28,219 nt of DNA from Tubiluchus corallicola (Eukaryota > Priapulida > Priapulimorpha > Priapulimorphida > Tubiluchidae): contig JAQGDQ010001534.1 in assembly GCA_030141605.1 (NCBI GenBank), forward strand, positions 7,501 to 35,719, in the 5' to 3' direction. How positions within the stretch are numbered: the stretch's first letter is position 1; each line of letters starts with the position of its first letter. Under the pieces are notes generated by a model. That model saw nothing but the letters and a program-made list of their open reading frames with translations. It had not been told where the DNA came from and did not search any database. Positions 21,748 to 28,219 of this stretch are shown here, in pieces. The translations under genes were made by a program, and so were the position numbers.

Positions 21748-23316
21748 TTATGAGACAGTCAAATTGGAAACAGTAGCTACTCTTTGGACAGGATAAGGAG
21801 CTTTACACTTTCCAAACCACCATTCGCGCAACTGATTTCTTGTGTACGCTTCTTTCTGTGTTAATGGTTGTTCGTGCAACTTTCTACACAAATCACACCA
21901 GTGGGTCGGATGGACAGGAACATGATCCGCAGGGCTTTTTAATTCCCTCGGATTTGGAAATCGTATAAAAACTTTATATTTCATTTTCCACGCGAGGTAA
22001 CTGTAATATTCAGTATCGTTCATGTTTTTTAAATACTCTGCCAGATGCTTTGGTGAAGCAAAATCTTCTATGTTAATGTAAGAATGTGGCGGAAGAATTT
22101 TGCTGTAGTCAATGCCACCCAAAACAATTGGAACCACGTTATACATCATTGGACCAAAAACCTTCTCTGTAACATAGTCAACACATCTGGAATTCTCAAA
22201 TGCCAGGTAGAATTTGTATTTTTCTTCGAGCAGTTTGTAACATATCTGCATGCCACGACACTTAAGAGTACCACACCTTCCGTACTTGTCTATTTTGATG
22301 TGCTTTTCTAATTCCTTAACGTAATTTTCTCGCCTGCTCCATGTTTGGCAGTTACTCACAAACCAAGCGACAAGTTTCATTTTGTTTTTTGCAATGCTTT
22401 CGTTCATGAACCTTTTTTGCTCTAAATAGTCAAATGTTCGTGGAATGATTTCACCGTAACGTTGTACAATGTCTGAATCTAATCGATATGTCATTGTCCA
22501 ATTAAACAGTCTATCCATATATTTAAAACTATTTGGGCTGTACAGAGGTGATTCCATTAAATAAAACACCCACACTTGGTTGGAAGGGCGATATGTAGGT
22601 ATTTTGTACCACTTGCTTCTTAGATGTACTATAACTGCGTCACTCAAATTTAAGAGAGATTTGTCGTTTGTGGTATAGCAATTGGAATACTCTACTGGAC
22701 AGTGTTTTAAAAATGGTTTTCTTCCAAAACCAAACATGAAGTCTATGCCAACTTTACTTCGATATAATGAATTCCAAAACAAAATCAGTTTAGTTTCGTT
22801 GACAATTCTTGAGGGTGACACCTCTTCACTTGGTAGCAGGTCAGTCTCATTGATGATTCTTGATGGAGACGTCTTTTCATTTGCTATCAGTTTGGTCTCA
22901 TTGACGATTCTTGACGGTGACACCTTTTCACTTGGTAGCAGTTTAGTCTCATTGACGACTCGTTGCTGGGACACTTCTTCATTTGGTGACGGTTTAGTCT
23001 CGACGATTCGTGGCTGTGGCTTCACTTTAGTTGGTGGCAGTTTTGTCTCATTGAAGGTTCTTGACTGAAACAACTCTTCGAATGATGCTGGTTTAGTCTT
23101 AGTGACGTTTAGCTTTGACAACTTTTCCAATAATTGTTTAATTCGGTTGCTTCTTAAACTCACTGTTTTCCATCGCATGGGCTCAGAATTGGTCAGAAGT
23201 AATAAAGTCAGAGCCAGACATACGGCTGTTAACAGGAAAAGAAATACTCTCTTAAAGCAGCACGAATATTTCTTAACCAAAAACTCTAAAGCAATCCTTG
23301 TGATCATTGCGACCAT
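21748..23316 (-). CDS. Golgi alpha-1,3-fucosyltransferase-like protein (GT10), intronless
   Basis: This 522-residue type II membrane protein would transfer fucose from GDP-fucose to N-acetylglucosamine-type acceptors in the Golgi lumen. It has a short cytosolic tail, a membrane anchor at about 24-42, and a stem (70-177) of 17-residue repeats. The catalytic region (about 178-505) holds WVFYLMESP (249-257) and the GT10 signature FYLAFENSRCVDYVTEKVF (369-387), then VPIVLGG and YINIEDF (413-419), and ends with a CxxC-type CDLC (474-477). An in-frame TAA immediately precedes the ATG, so the start is well set. Length exceeds typical FUTs (about 360-420) because of the stem. N-glycosylation sequons occur at 70, 89, 122, 139, 156, 173, 223, 272, 305, 433 and 518. 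Linkage specificity cannot be read from the sequence. A LINE follows about 50 bp after the stop. Confidence 0.94.
   Translation of the reverse strand: MVAMITRIALEFLVKKYSCCFKRVFLFLLTAVCLALTLLLLTNSEPMRWKTVSLRSNRIKQLLEKLSKLNVTKTKPASFEELFQSRTFNETKLPPTKVKPQPRIVETKPSPNEEVSQQRVVNETKLLPSEKVSPSRIVNETKLIANEKTSPSRIINETDLLPSEEVSPSRIVNETKLILFWNSLYRSKVGIDFMFGFGRKPFLKHCPVEYSNCYTTNDKSLLNLSDAVIVHLRSKWYKIPTYRPSNQVWVFYLMESPLYSPNSFKYMDRLFNWTMTYRLDSDIVQRYGEIIPRTFDYLEQKRFMNESIAKNKMKLVAWFVSNCQTWSRRENYVKELEKHIKIDKYGRCGTLKCRGMQICYKLLEEKYKFYLAFENSRCVDYVTEKVFGPMMYNVVPIVLGGIDYSKILPPHSYINIEDFASPKHLAEYLKNMNDTEYYSYLAWKMKYKVFIRFPNPRELKSPADHVPVHPTHWCDLCRKLHEQPLTQKEAYTRNQLREWWFGKCKAPYPVQRVATVSNLTVS
22800..23052 (-). repeat. 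51-bp coding repeats in the fucosyltransferase stem
   Basis: Units of 51 bp encode 17-residue repeats starting with NET (residues 89, 122, 139, 156 and 173), with one shortened unit at 105 that lacks the Asn. A consensus is NETKLLPSEKVSPSRIV. The units lengthen the stem and each adds one N-glycosylation sequon. Only the coding frame is preserved, and the DNA units have diverged moderately. Confidence 0.9.
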
Positions 23317-23439
23317 TTATAATGTAACGATGTAAGTGAATTCGGCTGAGGAATTAAGGCCTTGTCAACATCATCTAGGCAGCTTGGTCCATGAGCTTCT
23401 CACTGGAACACATTACATGTTAGTACGCATGGCAGCACA

Positions 23440-23503
23440 TCACATTACTTTACTTTACTTCCCTTTGCTTAGCTTTGCTTTGCTTTGCTTGGCTTGGCTT
23501 GGC
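23440..23503. repeat. Degenerate (CTTTG)n/(CTTGG)n tract
   Basis: Short pyrimidine-rich pentamer repeats, starting as TTACTTTACTT and passing through CTTTGCTTTG to CTTGGCTTGG, lie about 130-190 bp upstream of the fucosyltransferase start codon. On the gene's strand this is a purine-rich AGC/CAAAG-type tract in the promoter region. Confidence 0.75.
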
Positions 23504-23509
23504 TATACA

Positions 23510-26227
23510 GGGCTTTGTGATATACAATTATGTATGCTGGAATATACAGTACTTTTTCTAGTTTCCGGAAAACAAATTACAAATAACTCCTAAAGTTAAA
23601 ATACAGCAAAAATGTCACCAGATCCAGGTAACACAAAACATAATCGAACATTTTTTAATTTTCTGCCACTAATCTCCTGCTGTACTTCCCATAAAAACGC
23701 GGCTATACTGAGCAAGCTGCTACAAGCTCGCCTCTATTAGAATGGCATGAAAGCAATAACTTACATGTTACCAGAAGTCTTTACTCTACAACATTATAGT
23801 ATACAAATGTTCAATGTGTGCTTCCCTTATATTATTAACAATGTTATGTTTAACTTACACCTATCCTAAACCTGTAATGTAAACGCTGAAAGATGTTCAA
23901 TTTGCAACATATTGAACTCTACAATCCACCATATTGCTACACGTTATAAGCGATGTAACCGAACAAAACAATTGCAGCTTAGTCAATTAAAAGATTTTCA
24001 CTAAAGTTAGTAAACATGCAACAGACTTGAACAGACCACAGACAGATGAACAGCAAAACAAGCCAACAACATTCACGCTTATATACTGGAACCTACATTT
24101 AATACACATAAATATTGATATAACGCCATTAACATTAATGAAAATTTGCAAGTCAAAAAAATGAAGTACAATATGTGTAACAGCCGTGACAGCTATCACA
24201 GCATGGTTAATGTTGCGAAGGTGGTTAGATTAGATATTTAAATGATGCAAGGACAGAAAGGACAAAAGAACTAGCAAGAGACTGAAATAGAGAAATTACG
24301 TAAATGGACGTATGAAATCAATGCATGTCGCTCTTGCAAGAAGAAAATTGAAAATATAAAAATGAAGTCAAATAAAGTCAAAAGACATTTGTACGACTAA
24401 ATGGCAATGCAATGCCAATGACAAATGACGTAATTATAATTAATAACTGTTATATTGTTGCTTTAGTATAAAATTTTTTGAAAGCAGACAGTACTGTTAC
24501 TACGTTATATTGCCATATCAAGTCATACTCGGCAAAAGATTTGTTTGTAGATAAAGGTTTGATTGCAAACTGACTCGTACAAAATTTGCTCGCTCACGGC
24601 AACTTTGTATAAAGCAAACTGTGTCTTGTTTAACATCAGTAAATCATTATTATATGACGCCTGACTAAATCGTTGTTTGGCTTGGTTTTATTGGTTTGAC
24701 TTGTTTTGGACACACTTCAGACACATTTAGTGATTGCATTCTTGAGCTCGAGCGGGTGCCAATGGCAATGTTATTCATTATTTGCGTTTTACCTGTGTTC
24801 ATTGTAAGTCTAAGTAGCTAAATGGCCGCTGTCTAATATTGTCTCTTGAACAAGCACATTTAAGGCAGTTAACATTCACTCTTCCCAGAAACTTTTAAAT
24901 TAGCTTTTATATTCTTAACATTAATATTAGTGACCTTTCATCTGTTTTAAGTCATTCATGTTAATGTAATTATCCACTTAATTAAATTTTAAAATTGTGT
25001 TTTACTGTATTTTGTGTATCTCAAACGTTTTTATTAAATAAATTTTACCGCTTAAACAGAGATTTATTAACAAAAATTTTAGTAACTGATCTTTGTTTTA
25101 TTTTTTATTTTACGAAGTGTTTTATAATTTGTCTGATTTAATACTTTTGCCCAATTTTGTTTAATTTTTTTTCTTAGGATTAATTTTGCAAAGAACTTTA
25201 ACCTGTTCAATTTAGTACTTTTATCTGACTTTTGCTTTCAGTCCGATTCTAATTACACGAAGTATTTTATGATTCACCAGTTTCAGGACTTTAGTCATTT
25301 TTTATTTTTGTGCAATTTTAATGTTTTCTATTCATAGTATTTTAATTACTACTAACATACACTATTATGGAAATATTGTGCTTGCAATTCAACGTGCTCC
25401 GTGTAAAAAGCAAAATTCTATTTTAATCTATTCTAATTTCTTATGCGAGAGACGATAAATAAAATTTAATTATTACTATGTGCGACAAAGTCGGAAAAAC
25501 ACGCTTATAGAGCACGTACTTGAGAAAAAGTCAGGGTCAGTCAAATTGTTGCCGGTACAATTTGCCTCCCGTCCCTCGCTCATTGGCGATTCTATTAAAT
25601 AACCAAATTAGTATTGCTAATAGGACGTGATAAAAGTATTAAACTTGATGGGTGTGCCACTGGAGCATCGTTTTTTACTTACTATAAACACTTGTAACGG
25701 TCAAACCTATATGAATCTATCGTTTTACATGTTAATGATGGAATACCTAATGCAAGCATGACAGGTTAATTTCCAAGAAAGCGAAGATTTGCTCACGCTG
25801 TTTAGCGATCATATCACACAAGGTGATGCTCCTGACCAACTAAGATTTACCTCGTTATTTAAAAGAAAAACCAGCCTTTTATTTTAATATCTCCTAAAAA
25901 ATATTGAAATTACAGCACAATATACGCGCATAAAATTCCTTGCTAAAATGCAAAAGAAATTTAAATCATTCGTATCTTCTGCCAAACAGATCTTGCTGCG
26001 GACATATTTGGTAAAAATAACGTAAGCTAGTGCACGGAAAACATAATGGTACACACGTAACAAAGCTTCTGCAGTTCACTCAGAAATTCTGGTGTTCTAA
26101 CTGTCTAAATATTTGTGTTTAACTGTGTGTATGGTAAACGGATCGTGTTGGTCAGTTAGCTTCAGTTCACAGGATTTATACATTTTTAATATACATGTAC
26201 CTCAATATGCGTAAGCAGTGCACATTA
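23510..26227. other. AT-rich intergenic DNA, no recognised gene
   Basis: No gene family was recognised on either strand. About 25112-25200 and 25256-25330 are diverged direct repeats sharing ACGAAGT.TTTTAT phrases in a very T-rich stretch. A 42-codon lysine-rich open frame lies at about 24276-24402 but has no start codon and no family resemblance. Confidence 0.5.
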
Positions 26228-26682
26228 CATTGATAATGACAGATAAAAATTATTTTTCAAATTTATTATCAATTATTTTTCAAATCAAATATATATATAT
26301 ATATATATGACACCCTTAATTGGTCAACATAAAAAATATTACCTACAAAGTAAGCAAAGTTATAGGTATATTTTTTAAATTGAGGCATTACTTGAGCACG
26401 GATATCCAAAAAATGATTTACTTTGCCGTTGTGTACCCATTCAGTAACTATTGTATCCTGTCGTGGGGCACAACATAAAAATCTGTTCTGAAATCACTTA
26501 CAGCAGCACATAACAAAATTATCAAAACAATGACTTTTGCTGGGTTCCGAGATCACGCTACCCCTTCTTATTATGCTTTACAATTATTAAAAATAAATGA
26601 AATTCTTAAGCTTGAGTTAGCGAAATTCATGTTCAACTGTAAAAAGGGCATTCTACCTAAATTATACAGCAATTATTTCAGA
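26228..26682 (+). repeat. Perfect 455-bp inverted repeat, left arm
   Basis: This arm is the exact reverse complement of 27765-28219 as far as I can align by eye. Paired positions always sum to 54447, including both (AT)10 tracts, so there are no indels. It starts with CATTGATAATGACAG and ends in CAGCAATTATTTCAGA. The 1082-bp spacer separates the arms. Confidence 0.93.
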
Positions 26683-26758
26683 CATCTAAATAATCATAAT
26701 CATAATCTTTTTTATTTATCTTGCAACACACGCACAGTTATAAAACAACTAATTTGAA
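26309..26758 (+). pseudogene. Decayed LINE fragment (C-terminal RT region), left copy
   Basis: The + frame reads LINE-type text downstream of the catalytic domain: DTLNWS, KVSKVIGIFFKLR, a YPFSNYCILSWG-like segment, then AAHNKIIKT and LLKINEILKLELAKFMF. It carries in-frame stops after DTLNWST and after SWGTT, so it is dead. LINE similarity is clear to 26682. Beyond that the text differs from the right copy and is probably unrelated. An (AT)10 tract directly precedes the fragment. Confidence 0.8.
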
Positions 26759-26770
26759 AAAAATGTGAAA

Positions 26771-26815
26771 AAAGGGCAGCGAAAGACCAATTGGTCATCT
26801 AATCAGCTGCCCTTT
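26771..26815. other. Hairpin with nested palindrome in the inverted-repeat spacer
   Basis: AAAGGGCAGC (26771-26780) pairs with GCTGCCCTTT (26806-26815), and the loop contains a perfect 12-bp palindrome GACCAATTGGTC (26785-26796). It stands out as a GC-richer patch. It could be a fragment of a transposon end or a small stem-loop; no function is shown. Confidence 0.6.
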
Positions 26816-27546
26816 GCTTAGTGATGAACATTTTTATAAGCGCTGTGCTACAGTGTATTAATGTTATTACTGCTTATAATAAAGATTTAATTGTTACAAA
26901 TGACATTAAATTGATATGCTTATAACGTGTTAATACAATTCATACGCAGTAATAATAAGTGCATAATAAAAAAATCAAACAAGAACTGAAAATAAAAATC
27001 TGACAACGGAAACATAAGAACAATGGCAACTGAAATATACTTCATGACACAAGCATAATTCTGTGACAGTCAAAAAATAACTTATCACGTAAATAATAGA
27101 ACTGAGAATCAGGTTTATCTATATATTAGGATATTGAAGTATATTAAACTGGGCGTTAATTTTCATGCACAGGCATACAGAAGTTATAATTTACATAACA
27201 AAAAGCGTATCATACGGGGAAAAAGCAACCGGAATAAAAAACTACATTGTAAACAATATTGTAAGTTATGTGTTATAGGTAGTCGTGCATAAACAAGCGA
27301 ATGTATAATGGAGTTATTAAAAAATTACAAAACGATTTTTTATTGCCTGTATGACTGCATCAGGAGATTGACAATTGGAGTCCAGACTTTGAAATTGATC
27401 TACAGGAGTTAGACAATAAACAAATTAAATATTGAAGTTAATTGAACCTGCTATAACAGTAATTGCTCTTGCACGCAGTTAGACAATTTATTATAGTGGG
27501 CAAAAGGGATAAAAGTTGTTGCAAAATACTGTGCGCTTATATGTAG
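26816..27546. other. Inverted-repeat spacer, no gene
   Basis: AT-rich sequence without a recognisable frame. Part of the right half may be the 3' untranslated region of the right LINE copy, which would run leftward from 27546, but I could not find its end. Confidence 0.4.
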
Positions 27547-28138
27547 TTAATCTCGGTAATAAGTTTGTAAGAGTTGATGTTTATATAATTTACTCAAGTG
27601 ACAGATACTAGTTGATTGCTTAAGATCATCTGAAAGAGTATTCCATAGAATTGTACCATTGTATTTTAAAGTTTGTAGACCTTTTGTTGTGTTAAATCTT
27701 TCCTGAAAATTTTTTTGTTTGATAGATGCGCTCGTATAGAATACTGATGAACGTGACTAATCTTTCTGAAATAATTGCTGTATAATTTAGGTAGAATGCC
27801 CTTTTTACAGTTGAACATGAATTTCGCTAACTCAAGCTTAAGAATTTCATTTATTTTTAATAATTGTAAAGCATAATAAGAAGGGGTAGCGTGATCTCGG
27901 AACCCAGCAAAAGTCATTGTTTTGATAATTTTGTTATGTGCTGCTGTAAGTGATTTCAGAACAGATTTTTATGTTGTGCCCCACGACAGGATACAATAGT
28001 TACTGAATGGGTACACAACGGCAAAGTAAATCATTTTTTGGATATCCGTGCTCAAGTAATGCCTCAATTTAAAAAATATACCTATAACTTTGCTTACTTT
28101 GTAGGTAATATTTTTTATGTTGACCAATTAAGGGTGTC
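27547..28138 (-). pseudogene. Decayed LINE fragment (C-terminal RT region), right copy
   Basis: This is the same fragment as the left copy, with the same two in-frame stops, but it continues through a typical LINE C-terminus (ISHVHQYSIR, then YNGTILWNTLSDDLK) to a stop at 27547-27549. A one-base frameshift separates VYKL (near 27666) from TLKYNG. It differs in sequence from the RT of the LINE at 19479-21695, so it comes from another family or a distant relative. Confidence 0.8.
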
Positions 28139-28219
28139 ATATATATATATATATATATTTGATTTGAAAAATAATTGATAATAAATTTGAAAAATAATTT
28201 TTATCTGTCATTATCAATG
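27765..28219 (-). repeat. Perfect 455-bp inverted repeat, right arm
   Basis: This is the second arm of the inverted repeat. The window ends exactly at its outer base, so homology may extend further or may mark a contig end. The LINE frame in this arm continues naturally inward past 27765, so this copy looks like the original. Confidence 0.93.

Noticed and set aside
24276-24402. Lysine-rich 42-codon frame with a CxxC
   Set aside because: It has no start codon and no recognisable family, and it is short enough to be chance in AT-rich DNA.
1-28219. CRISPR array, operon or prokaryotic defence system
   Set aside because: The tandem arrays have no unique spacers, and the genes are spliced and of animal type.

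Overview
The window looks like nuclear DNA of an invertebrate animal. It is AT-rich, its genes carry GT-AG introns, and it is crowded with satellites, miniature DNA transposons and truncated LINEs. One gene is an animal-type CHMP1A, which rules out a prokaryote. I cannot place the species; a sponge, cnidarian or other marine invertebrate would all fit, and that is inference only. Three protein genes can be supported, together with one retrotransposon whose reverse transcriptase frame is open.

Region 1 (1-8301) is a repeat-built neighbourhood. Two direct copies of one block (1-2180 and 6528-8300), each centred on a satellite array of about 57 bp units, flank a small two-exon gene on the + strand (4902-6139). 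That gene encodes a cysteine acyltransferase-like protein of the LRAT/NC family with an N-myristoylation signal. Its single intron carries a very long (ACT/ACC)n tract that ends 14 bases before the acceptor exon. tRNA-like SINE heads lie at 1325-1690 and 2377-2435, and a 25-bp minisatellite at 6219-6485.

Region 2 (8302-19478) contains a TTAA-flanked piggyBac-like miniature element (8757-9455). It is followed on the minus strand by a complete six-exon ESCRT-III gene, CHMP1A (10683-17002). Its C-terminus runs 55 residues past the expected end. One intron holds a TA-flanked miniature transposon with long inverted repeats, and another holds a strongly hairpin-forming GC-rich island. A Tigger/pogo-like miniature element lies about 210 bp upstream of the CHMP1A start codon.

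Region 3 (19479-23316, minus strand) has an intronless Golgi alpha-1,3-fucosyltransferase-like gene (GT10) whose stem is made of 17-residue repeats bearing N-glycosylation sequons. A 5'-truncated LINE with an open reverse transcriptase frame sits about 50 bp after its stop, in the same orientation.

Region 4 (23317-28219) has no gene that I recognise. It ends in a perfect 455-bp inverted repeat (26228-26682 and 27765-28219) made of an already decayed LINE fragment. The window stops exactly at the outer edge of the second arm. No operon-like relationship is expected among these genes.
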